NCBI GenBank assembly: GCA_001800185.1
Contig: MGUX01000061.1
Span: 1 to 5,684 of the forward strand
Source of the DNA: Elusimicrobia bacterium RIFCSPLOWO2_12_FULL_59_9
GTDB lineage: Bacteria; Elusimicrobiota; Elusimicrobia; O2-12-FULL-59-9
Length of the DNA stretch: 5,684 nt
Direction of reading: 5' to 3'
The position numbers and the translations under genes were made by a program. The notes under the pieces were generated by a model. That model saw only the letters and a list, made by a program, of their open reading frames with translations. It searched no databases and was not told the DNA's origin. Shown piece after piece: positions 1 to 5,359 of this stretch. Within the stretch, counting starts at the first letter, position 1, and each line of letters begins with the position of its first letter.

Positions 1-1
1 T

Positions 2-292
2 GTCCCGCTCCATCCGACGCAGCTCTATGAAGCGTTCGGGAATTTGGCGGTTTTCGCCGTGCTGCACCGCCTGGTGAAAAGAAAATATGCGGTCCCGGCT
101 TCGGCTGATGGCGGCGTTATCTTGGCTTATACGCTGTTGTACGCCGCGCTGCGTTTCACCGTCGAGTTTTTCCGCGCCGATGATCGAGGCGGATTTTTCT
201 GGAGGCTTTCGCCTTCGCAGTGGGCGGCGGCGGCGCTGGCGGCCGTCGCGCTGATATTGCGGGCACAATATGCCTTCTCCAAAAACTCGTAA
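2..292 (+). CDS. lgt: Prolipoprotein diacylglyceryl transferase, C-terminal part (5' end outside window)
   Basis: Lgt is an inner-membrane enzyme that moves diacylglycerol from phosphatidylglycerol to the lipobox cysteine of prelipoproteins, the first step of lipoprotein maturation. The visible 96 residues open with VPLHPTQLYEA, the family's conserved [HY]P[ST]QLYE motif, which starts the last third of the protein. A hydrophobic segment (VILAYTLLYAALRF) follows and runs into the RFxVEFFR motif; its arginine lies in the region known to be essential in E. coli Lgt. A final membrane helix (about residues 75-90, AAAALAAVALIL) ends the protein near KNS and a TAA stop. The frame is open to the window edge, so the gene is partial and its start is not seen. 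It overlaps the next gene by 23 bases, suggesting co-transcription and coupled translation. The family call is firm; nothing can be said about its promoter. Confidence 0.93.
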   Translation, partial: VPLHPTQLYEAFGNLAVFAVLHRLVKRKYAVPASADGGVILAYTLLYAALRFTVEFFRADDRGGFFWRLSPSQWAAAALAAVALILRAQYAFSKNS

Positions 293-1199
293 GGCGCAGG
301 AAATCATCGCGGCGGAATCCGGCGAGCGCTTGGATGCTTACTTGGCGGGGCGATTCGAGGGCTACAGCCGCAATTTTTGGAAAAAAATGATAGAAAACGG
401 CAACGTTGAAGTCCTCGGACAAAGTCAGCCGGCGGATTTTCATATCGCACAGGATATGAAAATCACGATCCGTTGGCCCGAATTTTCATGGAGCGATGAG
501 GATTTGAGGCGATGGATCCTGCATGAGGACGGTCAAATCCTGGTGTTGAACAAGCCGGCCGGGCTCATCGTCCACCCGTTGGGGGAAAGCTGGCTGCGTT
601 CGCCGCGGGCCGCTCTGATGGAACCGGAGCCCAATCTGGCCGGGCTGCTGCTGAAGTGGCGGCCCGCTTTGGCGGCCGTGGAGCGCCTGGGCTTGGCGCA
701 CCGTCTGGATAAAGAAACCAGCGGAGTGATGGTGGTGAGTCTCTCCAGGAAGGCTCAAGCAAGCCTCAAAGCGCAATTTGAAAGCAGGAAAATCCAGAAG
801 ATTTACCGCGCCGTCGTTTGGGGGGAGGTGAAGCGGGACTCCGGCGTCATCGACGCGCCCATCGGCAGAGAGGCGCACGGGCGGCTTCTGCGCGTGATCG
901 CCATGGGGCGCCAAGCGATTACAGAATACAAAGTGCTAAAACGCGGCGGTCCTACGACCGCTATGGAAATTTATCCGCAAACCGGAAGGACCAATCAAAT
1001 ACGCGTCCACCTGACATCCATTGGGCATCCCGTGGTCGGTGATAGGGAATATTCCTTGGGAGAGTTCCCCGAGCCGGCGAAGTCGCAGAGGTTGCTGCTG
1101 CACGCATGGAAAATCGAGTTTGCGCATCCCCAAAGCGGCAAAACGGTGAAATTCTGCGCCCCGTTGCCCAAAGATTTTGAAATTGAAAAGACCGGTTAA
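270..1199 (+). CDS. RluA-family 23S rRNA pseudouridine synthase (RluD-like)
   Basis: This cytoplasmic enzyme isomerises specific uridines in RNA (usually 23S rRNA) to pseudouridine. The 309-residue length is normal for the RluA/RluC/RluD group. Residues about 15-66 form an S4-like RNA-binding domain (GERLDAYLAGRFEGYSR...). The catalytic domain shows NKPAGLIVHP (94-103), HRLDKETSG (144-152) with catalytic Asp147, and TGRTNQIRVHL (238-248), followed by GDREYS. All family signatures are intact. The ATG at 270 lies inside lgt, with only a weak CGGG upstream, so translation probably depends on coupling to lgt; this start gives a complete S4 domain. The substrate uridines cannot be read from the sequence, so no RluA/C/D/B symbol is assigned. 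Its TAA stop overlaps the stop of the opposing gene in TTAA (1196-1199). Confidence 0.95.
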   Translation: MPSPKTRKAQEIIAAESGERLDAYLAGRFEGYSRNFWKKMIENGNVEVLGQSQPADFHIAQDMKITIRWPEFSWSDEDLRRWILHEDGQILVLNKPAGLIVHPLGESWLRSPRAALMEPEPNLAGLLLKWRPALAAVERLGLAHRLDKETSGVMVVSLSRKAQASLKAQFESRKIQKIYRAVVWGEVKRDSGVIDAPIGREAHGRLLRVIAMGRQAITEYKVLKRGGPTTAMEIYPQTGRTNQIRVHLTSIGHPVVGDREYSLGEFPEPAKSQRLLLHAWKIEFAHPQSGKTVKFCAPLPKDFEIEKTG

Positions 1200-2056
1200 A
1201 TAGCCCGCCACATTCGGTCCCATTGCTTCTGAGCCCAAGCTGTCCAAGTCAGGCCGCTGTTTTGGAGTTCCTCAAAAGTGGTCGCTCGCGCGATTTGCCG
1301 CTGGATTTGTTTCTGGAAGGCGGCCACGTCGGAGGTGGAAACGTTTTCCGGCATCACCGCTATCGACGCTCTCACATTCCATAAAAACTCATCCGATCGG
1401 TCTCCGGACGCTATCTCTCCGGTCTTTTTCAACGCTTCCTGGCGGGCGGCGATTTGATCGATGAGGTCCTGGCGCTTGACCATCGGCGTTGCCTCAAACC
1501 TCATGCTGGATTTGAACATATCCTCGAGTTTATAGGCGGAATCCTTGACGTCCCTGCGGTAAGCCATTTCGTGCTCGCTGGGATATTCCGGTTTCGGGAC
1601 GTAGCCGATTCCGGGATAATAGGCTGGGCTGCCGGAACGATTGAAAGAATCTTCTTCCTTATGGCTTCCCATCCGGGAAATCGAATCTTCATAAGATTTT
1701 ACGCCGTAACTGCCGCCGGCCGCCGCGTCAAAGGAAGATGCGGCCCCTGCGAAGGCCAGTTGGGGGCCTTCGTAGATCTTGCCGATTTCTTGACCCAAAA
1801 CCTGGAAATTATCGGAGGCAGACTTTCTAACTTCCTGGAAAAGCGTCCCGATCTGGCGGACGGCGCGCAGAGTTTCGCTTTTCTTGAAGTTGAGCAGGCC
1901 GGAGGAGCGAATGACGGGAGCTTGAATCCGCGTGGAGACGGCCATCTTGGCGGGGCCGCCGAGTTTGGCGGCGGAGAGCGGCGCCGTCAAAAAGGACGCG
2001 CTCAAAACAATCGCCAAAGTCCAACTCGTCTTTAAATATTTCATTCTGCGATTCAT
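1196..2056 (-). CDS. Unrecognised secreted protein with signal peptide and Trp-rich C-terminus
   Basis: I do not recognise this 286-residue protein. It begins with a clear Sec signal peptide: basic n-region (MNRRMKYLK), hydrophobic core (about residues 12-25) and a small-residue cleavage site near PLSAA (after Ala29 or Ala30). There is no cysteine anywhere, so it is not a lipoprotein despite the nearby lgt. Residues about 40-100 look helical. Residues about 100-160 are rich in Gly, Ser, Tyr and Pro and look flexible (PAYYPGIGYVPKPEYP). Residues 190-286 are again helical and end with four tryptophans in 13 residues (W271, W274, W279, W283). The start at 2056 is set by a GGAGGTG Shine-Dalgarno 6 bases upstream; a second ATG four codons in is possible. 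A periplasmic or surface role is inferred from the signal peptide only. A 193-codon open frame on the opposite strand (1454-2035) is a shadow. Confidence 0.85.
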   Translation of the reverse strand: MNRRMKYLKTSWTLAIVLSASFLTAPLSAAKLGGPAKMAVSTRIQAPVIRSSGLLNFKKSETLRAVRQIGTLFQEVRKSASDNFQVLGQEIGKIYEGPQLAFAGAASSFDAAAGGSYGVKSYEDSISRMGSHKEEDSFNRSGSPAYYPGIGYVPKPEYPSEHEMAYRRDVKDSAYKLEDMFKSSMRFEATPMVKRQDLIDQIAARQEALKKTGEIASGDRSDEFLWNVRASIAVMPENVSTSDVAAFQKQIQRQIARATTFEELQNSGLTWTAWAQKQWDRMWRAI

Positions 2057-2062
2057 AAATTA

Positions 2063-2069
2063 CACCTCC
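2063..2069 (-). promoter_or_regulatory. Shine-Dalgarno sequence of the secreted-protein gene
   Basis: On the minus strand GGAGGTG lies 6 bases before the ATG at 2056. It is the strongest ribosome binding site in the window. It confirms both the strand and the start of the unknown gene, and contrasts with the proline dehydrogenase gene on the other side, which has none. Confidence 0.8.
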
Positions 2070-2075
2070 CGTCTC

Positions 2076-2086
2076 ATCCGGCTTAA
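2076..2086. repeat. Direct repeat copy 1 (ATCCGGCTTAA)
   Basis: An 11-base sequence, ATCCGGCTTAA, is repeated exactly at 2206-2216, 130 bases away in the same orientation. This copy is in the leader of the minus-strand gene, just upstream of its ribosome binding site. Flanking bases differ between copies. It could be a target-site duplication around an inserted element, two operator copies, or the borders of a structured leader; the sequence does not decide. Confidence 0.6.
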
Positions 2087-2122
2087 GTCCTACTTCAGCG
2101 TACCCTCCGAGAGCGAGTCCGT

Positions 2123-2164
2123 CATGGGACCAAAGGTCCGAGGCGGCCCGTCTTTGGACCCATG
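2123..2164. repeat. Hairpin-forming inverted repeat, arms 1 and 2
   Basis: CATGGGACCAAAG (2123-2135) and CTTTGGACCCATG (2152-2164) are inverted copies, matching at 12 of 13 positions with one A-A mismatch (2129/2158), separated by a 16-base loop. It sits between divergent genes, where a terminator is not expected, and no T-tract follows on either strand. A cis-regulatory RNA structure, a protein-binding site or a small palindromic repeat element are all possible. Confidence 0.6.
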
Positions 2165-2182
2165 CGATAATAGGACCTTTGG
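2130..2182. repeat. Alternative inverted repeat, arms 1 and 3
   Basis: CCAAAGGTCC (2130-2139) has a perfect inverted copy GGACCTTTGG at 2173-2182, with a 33-base spacer. Because arm 1 is also complementary to arm 2 (2152-2164), the two pairings exclude each other. Arm 1 additionally contains the small hairpin GGACC-AAA-GGTCC (2127-2139). This three-arm layout resembles the switching logic of attenuators or riboswitches, but I can match it to no known class. Confidence 0.55.
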
Positions 2183-2190
2183 CACACCAC

Positions 2191-2219
2191 TCGGCAAATA
2201 GACATATCCGGCTTAAAAT
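2191..2219 (+). promoter_or_regulatory. Possible sigma-70-type promoter before proline dehydrogenase
   Basis: TCGGCA (2191-2196, 4 of 6 to TTGACA) is followed after 17 bases by TAAAAT (2214-2219, 5 of 6 to TATAAT). Transcription would start near 2226, leaving only about 8 bases before the ATG at 2234, so the message would be almost leaderless. That fits the missing ribosome binding site, but such weak matches arise easily by chance. The second direct repeat lies between and partly over these hexamers. Confidence 0.25.
2206..2216. repeat. Direct repeat copy 2 (ATCCGGCTTAA)
   Basis: This is the exact second copy of the 11-base repeat at 2076-2086. It ends 17 bases before the first available ATG of the proline dehydrogenase reading frame. 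If the pair marks an insertion, this would be the right-hand border and could explain the missing N-terminus of that gene. Confidence 0.6.
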
Positions 2220-2233
2220 GTTAAATTTCCGAC

Positions 2234-3082
2234 ATGGGAGTATTGAGCTTTTTGGCTCGCCGCTTCGTCGCGGGCGAAGACACCTTCTCGGCCATCGAGG
2301 CCGCGCGCCGGTTGAACGGCGAGGGGCTTAAAGCCACGTTGAATTTTCTGTGAGAAGAGTCGCGCGACCCGGAGCAGACCCAGGGAACGGTCGCGGAATA
2401 TTTAAGATCCATCCGAAAAATCGGGGAAAAAGAGATCGACGCCAATATTTCCGTGAAGCTGACCCAATTGGGACTCAGTTTGGACCAGCAATTGTGCCTG
2501 GACAACCTCTTTCTCATCCTGGAAGAGGCTAAAAAAACCAAAAACTTCGTGCGGGTGGACATGGAAAGCTCGGCCTATACGCAGCGGACTTTGGACATCG
2601 TTGCGGCCGCCTCCAAGGCCGGATTTCAAGTGGGGCCCGTCATCCAATCCTGCCTGCGCAGAAGTCAAAAGGACGTGGAAGATTTAAACCGGTTGGGGTC
2701 GCGTGTCCGGCTTTGCAAGGGGGCCTATAAAGAGCCCCCCGGGCTGGCCTTCGACCAGCGCCGGGAAGTCGATGAAAACTATGACGCTTTGGCCGCCGCG
2801 CTGTTAGACGGCGGCCGCGAACCGGCCTTCGCCACCCACGACGACCGGCGCATCGCGCATGTGATCCACTGCGCGGCGGAGCGGAAAACCGCCCGCGGCC
2901 AGTTCGAATTTCAGATGCTCTACGGCCTGCGCCGCCGCCGCTGGCGGGAACTCGCGCGGGAAGGGCACCAAGTGCGGATATACGTCCCTTACGGAACGCA
3001 TTGGCTGCCGTACTTTTACAGACGGATCAGGGAGCGCAAGGAAAACGCCCTGTTCGTGCTCAAGGGGATGCTTTCGGACTAA
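2234..3082 (+). pseudogene. Proline dehydrogenase (PRODH), monofunctional; in-frame TGA at codon 40
   Basis: PRODH is an FAD enzyme that oxidises proline to pyrroline-5-carboxylate. Apart from codon 40, one frame runs unbroken from ATG 2234 to the TAA at 3080-3082 (282 codons). Before the TGA it encodes LARRFVAGEDTFSAIEAA, aligning with the RRYVAGE segment I recall from Thermus PRODH; after it come VKLTQLG, RVDMESS, KGAYKEP, AFATHD, FEFQMLYG and YVPYGTHWLPYFYRR, including the paired arginines that bind the proline carboxylate. TGA 2351-2353 falls at the glycine of the family's LLGE segment, one base from GGA. The next frame start, GTG 2453, would lose the first barrel strand and is unlikely to give an active enzyme. 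The N-terminus is about 25 residues shorter than the roughly 307-residue Thermus enzyme, a stop lies in frame at 2222-2224, and no Shine-Dalgarno is visible. Young pseudogene, sequence error and recoding remain open. Confidence 0.85.
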
Positions 3083-4119
3083 TGAAGGCGATTTCAAAGA
3101 CGCGCGCGGGCTTCGGGGCGGCTTGGGTGGATTGCCGGACGCCGTCCATCGGTCCGGGAGATTTGCTCCTCCGGGTGCACCGGGCCTCGATCTGCGGCAG
3201 CGATTTGCCTATTTACCAATGGACGAGTTGGGCGCCGCAACGCTTAAAGCTGCCTATGGTTTTCGGCCATGAACTGTGCGGCACGGTGGTGGGGGCGGGA
3301 AAATCGGCGGGAGATTTCAAGCTCGGGGATTTCGTGTCGGTGGAGTCGCATATCTACTGCGGAAAGTGCCGGCAATGCCTTCAAAACCAGAAGCAGGTAT
3401 GCCAAGATTTGAAAATCATCGGCCTGGACTCTCCGGGGGGATTTAGCGAGTATGCCCGGATTCCGGCTCGCTGCGCGTGGAAATTCGCCGACGCGGCGCT
3501 AAAGCCCTATGGGTCTCTGTTGGAGCCTTTGGGAAACGCCGTCTATACGGTTTTGGCGGAGGAGGTCGCGGGGCGATCGGTTTTGGTCCTGGGCTGCGGC
3601 CCGCAGGGCCTGTTTGCCATCGCGGTGGCGAAGGCCTCGGGCGCCGCGCCGGTCATCGCCGTCGAGTCGTCCCCTTACCGCAGGAAACTCGCGGAGAAGG
3701 CCGGCGCCGACGCCGTGCTCTCGCCGCAGGAGAGCCGGCTTCTCTCCAAAATCAGGAAAAAGGCCAAATACGCCGGCGGGGTGGACGTTGTTTTGGAGCT
3801 TTCCGGCAGTCCCCAGGCGATCGCGCTGGGCTTTGAGTCCTTGAGGAGCGGCGGCCGGCTAAGCGCCTTCGGCATTCCGCCCCGAAAATTAGAGGTGGAT
3901 TGGGCCCGGCATGTGATTTTTAAAGGGGTGCGCATCTCAGGCATCGTGGGGCGCGAAGTTTTCGGAACATGGAAGCAGATGATGAAACTAATTCGCGGCG
4001 GCGCCATCCCATTTGAGGTCATCGTCACCCACACTTTCCCTATGAAGGATTTTGAGCGGGGCTTCGAGGTCATGATGGACCCCGAGAGGCGCTGCGGCAA
4101 GGTGCTTTTGGCGCCGTAG
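3082..4119 (+). CDS. tdh: L-threonine 3-dehydrogenase, zinc-dependent
   Basis: This cytoplasmic enzyme oxidises L-threonine to 2-amino-3-ketobutyrate with NAD+. The 345-residue product is close to the 341 of E. coli Tdh and very similar along its whole length. Catalytic zinc ligands Cys38, His63 and Glu64 are at the E. coli numbers (SICGSD, FGHE), and Glu148 lies in EPLGNAV. The structural zinc cysteines are 93, 96, 99 and 107. His90, important for threonine specificity, is present. The nucleotide fold shows GCGPQG (171-176) with Glu195 after strand 2, fitting NAD+ rather than NADP+. The late IVGREVFGTWKQM segment is typical of Tdh. The frame is open further upstream, but ATG 3082 gives the family N-terminus (MKAISKTRAG) and overlaps the preceding TAA by one base (TAATG), a coupling arrangement. 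kbl follows after 24 bases, which supports Tdh over other alcohol dehydrogenases. Confidence 0.95.
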   Translation: MKAISKTRAGFGAAWVDCRTPSIGPGDLLLRVHRASICGSDLPIYQWTSWAPQRLKLPMVFGHELCGTVVGAGKSAGDFKLGDFVSVESHIYCGKCRQCLQNQKQVCQDLKIIGLDSPGGFSEYARIPARCAWKFADAALKPYGSLLEPLGNAVYTVLAEEVAGRSVLVLGCGPQGLFAIAVAKASGAAPVIAVESSPYRRKLAEKAGADAVLSPQESRLLSKIRKKAKYAGGVDVVLELSGSPQAIALGFESLRSGGRLSAFGIPPRKLEVDWARHVIFKGVRISGIVGREVFGTWKQMMKLIRGGAIPFEVIVTHTFPMKDFERGFEVMMDPERRCGKVLLAP

Positions 4120-4130
4120 CGCTCCCCGGC

Positions 4131-4135
4131 AAGGA
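4131..4135 (+). promoter_or_regulatory. Ribosome binding site of kbl
   Basis: AAGGA lies 8 bases before the ATG at 4144, in the 24-base gap after tdh. It supports that start, which gives a protein with a slightly longer N-terminus than E. coli Kbl. Confidence 0.55.
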
Positions 4136-4143
4136 CAGCGCGC

Positions 4144-5355
4144 ATGGAAAAGCTGGAAGTTTGCCCCGGCCATCCCTCCCTGAAGTTTTTGGAACGGGAC
4201 ATCCAGGACTTAAAGGACCAGAACCGCTATATCCGGTTGAGGCTGCTTGAGTCCGCGCAGGAACCCGTTTCTCTCGTTGATGGAAAGCGGGTGGTCAATT
4301 TGACCTCCAACAATTATTTGGCGCTGGCCAACCATCCGGCGCTAAAAGCGGCGGCCATCGGCGCGACCCAAACCTACGGGGTAGGCAGCGCGGCGGTGCG
4401 CACGATTATCGGCACCATGACCCTGCATGCCAAGTTGGAGCAACGGCTGGCGGAGTTCAAAGGGACCGAATCGGCCCTCGTGCTTCAATCCGGTTTCGCC
4501 ACCAATGTGGCGGTTTGCCAGTGTTTGATGTCGGAAGAAACCGATCTTTTGGTATCCGACGCCCTCAACCATGCGTCCATCATCGACGGCGCGCGGCTGG
4601 CCAAATCGGAGAGAAAAATTTATCCCCACAAGGACATGGCGGCTCTGAGAAAAATTCTGGAATCGCCGCAGGCGCGGAAAGCGCGGCGCAAAATGATCGT
4701 CACGGACGGGGTCTTCAGCATGGACGGCGACCTGGCGCCGCTGCCGGAGATCGTCGATTTGGCGGACCGCTATGGGGCCGTCGTCATGGTTGATGACGCG
4801 CACGCCAGCGGTGTGATGGGCAGAAACGGCCGGGGCACGGTAGACCATTTCCGCCTGCACGGCAAGGTGGCGATCCAGATCGGCACCTTGTCCAAGGCCA
4901 TCGCCGCGCTCGGGGGATATGTCGCGTCCTCCGCGCTTCTGCGGGAATACATGATCTGCACCGCCAGGCCCTTTCTGTTTTCAAGCTCCCACCCGCCGTC
5001 GGTGGCGGCCACATGCATCGCCGCCCTGGATATTCTAGAGAACGAGCCTGAGAGAATCGCTCGTTTGTGGGACAATACCGGATTTTTCAAAGAAGGCTTG
5101 AGGAAACTGGGTTTTGACACCGGCCGGAGCGAGACGCCCATCACGCCGGTGATGGTCGGCGACACGCAAAAGGCGAAAAGCCTCAGCGAGGCGCTCTTTG
5201 AGGAAGGCGTTTTCGCGCTTTGGATCGGCTTTCCCACGGTGCCCATGGGCCAAGAAAGGCTCAGGACGATCGTCACCGCCGGGCATTCCCAAGAGGACCT
5301 TGAATTTGCCCTGCGAAAGTTCCAAAAGACGGGGAAAGCGCTGGGACTAATTTAG
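4144..5355 (+). CDS. kbl: 2-amino-3-ketobutyrate CoA ligase (glycine C-acetyltransferase)
   Basis: Kbl is a PLP enzyme of the alpha-oxoamine synthase family. It cleaves 2-amino-3-ketobutyrate with CoA to glycine and acetyl-CoA, completing the threonine breakdown begun by Tdh. The 403-residue length is normal (E. coli 398). Visible signatures are NLTSNNYLALANHP (52-65), SDALNHASIIDG (138-149) with the PLP-stacking His143, TDGVFSMDG (187-195), VDDAHASG (216-223) with Asp217 and His220, and GTLSKAIAALGGY (247-259) with Schiff-base Lys251. The C-terminal RLRTIVTAGHS matches the substrate-carboxylate arginine region. Family members include BioF, HemA and serine palmitoyltransferase; the SDALNHASIIDG and TDGVFSMDG wording plus the tdh neighbour favour Kbl, though a BioF-like side activity cannot be excluded. 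It ends with TAG, 4 bases from the stop of the opposing Clp gene, and no terminator hairpin is seen there. Confidence 0.93.
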   Translation: MEKLEVCPGHPSLKFLERDIQDLKDQNRYIRLRLLESAQEPVSLVDGKRVVNLTSNNYLALANHPALKAAAIGATQTYGVGSAAVRTIIGTMTLHAKLEQRLAEFKGTESALVLQSGFATNVAVCQCLMSEETDLLVSDALNHASIIDGARLAKSERKIYPHKDMAALRKILESPQARKARRKMIVTDGVFSMDGDLAPLPEIVDLADRYGAVVMVDDAHASGVMGRNGRGTVDHFRLHGKVAIQIGTLSKAIAALGGYVASSALLREYMICTARPFLFSSSHPPSVAATCIAALDILENEPERIARLWDNTGFFKEGLRKLGFDTGRSETPITPVMVGDTQKAKSLSEALFEEGVFALWIGFPTVPMGQERLRTIVTAGHSQEDLEFALRKFQKTGKALGLI

Positions 5356-5359
5356 GAAC

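Noticed and set aside
946..961. Perfect 6-base hairpin GCGGTC-CTAC-GACCGC
   Set aside because: It is inside the pseudouridine synthase coding region with no matching copy or regulatory context seen; chance level for a short GC-rich palindrome.
1748..1774. Strong hairpin CGAAGGCC / GGCCTTCG with a 7-base loop
   Set aside because: It lies within the coding sequence of the secreted protein (YEGPQLAFAG), with no T-tract on either strand, so it is not a terminator; probably incidental in GC-rich coding DNA.
1454..2035. 193-codon open frame on the + strand, opposite the secreted-protein gene
   Set aside because: The minus-strand frame has a signal peptide, a strong Shine-Dalgarno sequence and a good start; the + frame has none and shows no family motif. 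It is a shadow.
2167..2196. Minus-strand promoter with TATTAT (2167-2172) as the -10 box
   Set aside because: The best upstream -35 candidate (TTGCCG) gives a 19-base spacer and a weak match, and the hexamer lies between the palindromic arms; not strong enough to annotate.
2351..2353. Selenocysteine at the proline dehydrogenase TGA
   Set aside because: Relatives have glycine rather than cysteine at this position, PRODH is not a known selenoprotein, and the downstream stem does not look like a bacterial SECIS element.
3001..3081. Upstream extension of the tdh frame to 3001
   Set aside because: It overlaps the conserved C-terminus of proline dehydrogenase; starting at ATG 3082 reproduces the Tdh N-terminus and the E. 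coli residue numbers of the zinc ligands.
2453..3082. A stand-alone short proline dehydrogenase starting at GTG 2453
   Set aside because: Homology continues upstream in the same frame across the TGA to 2234, and starting here would remove the first barrel strand; GTG 2453 is the valine codon of the conserved SVKLTQLG motif.
5356..5359. Terminator between kbl and the Clp gene
   Set aside because: Only 4 bases separate the two stops and no GC-rich hairpin with a T-tract is visible around them.
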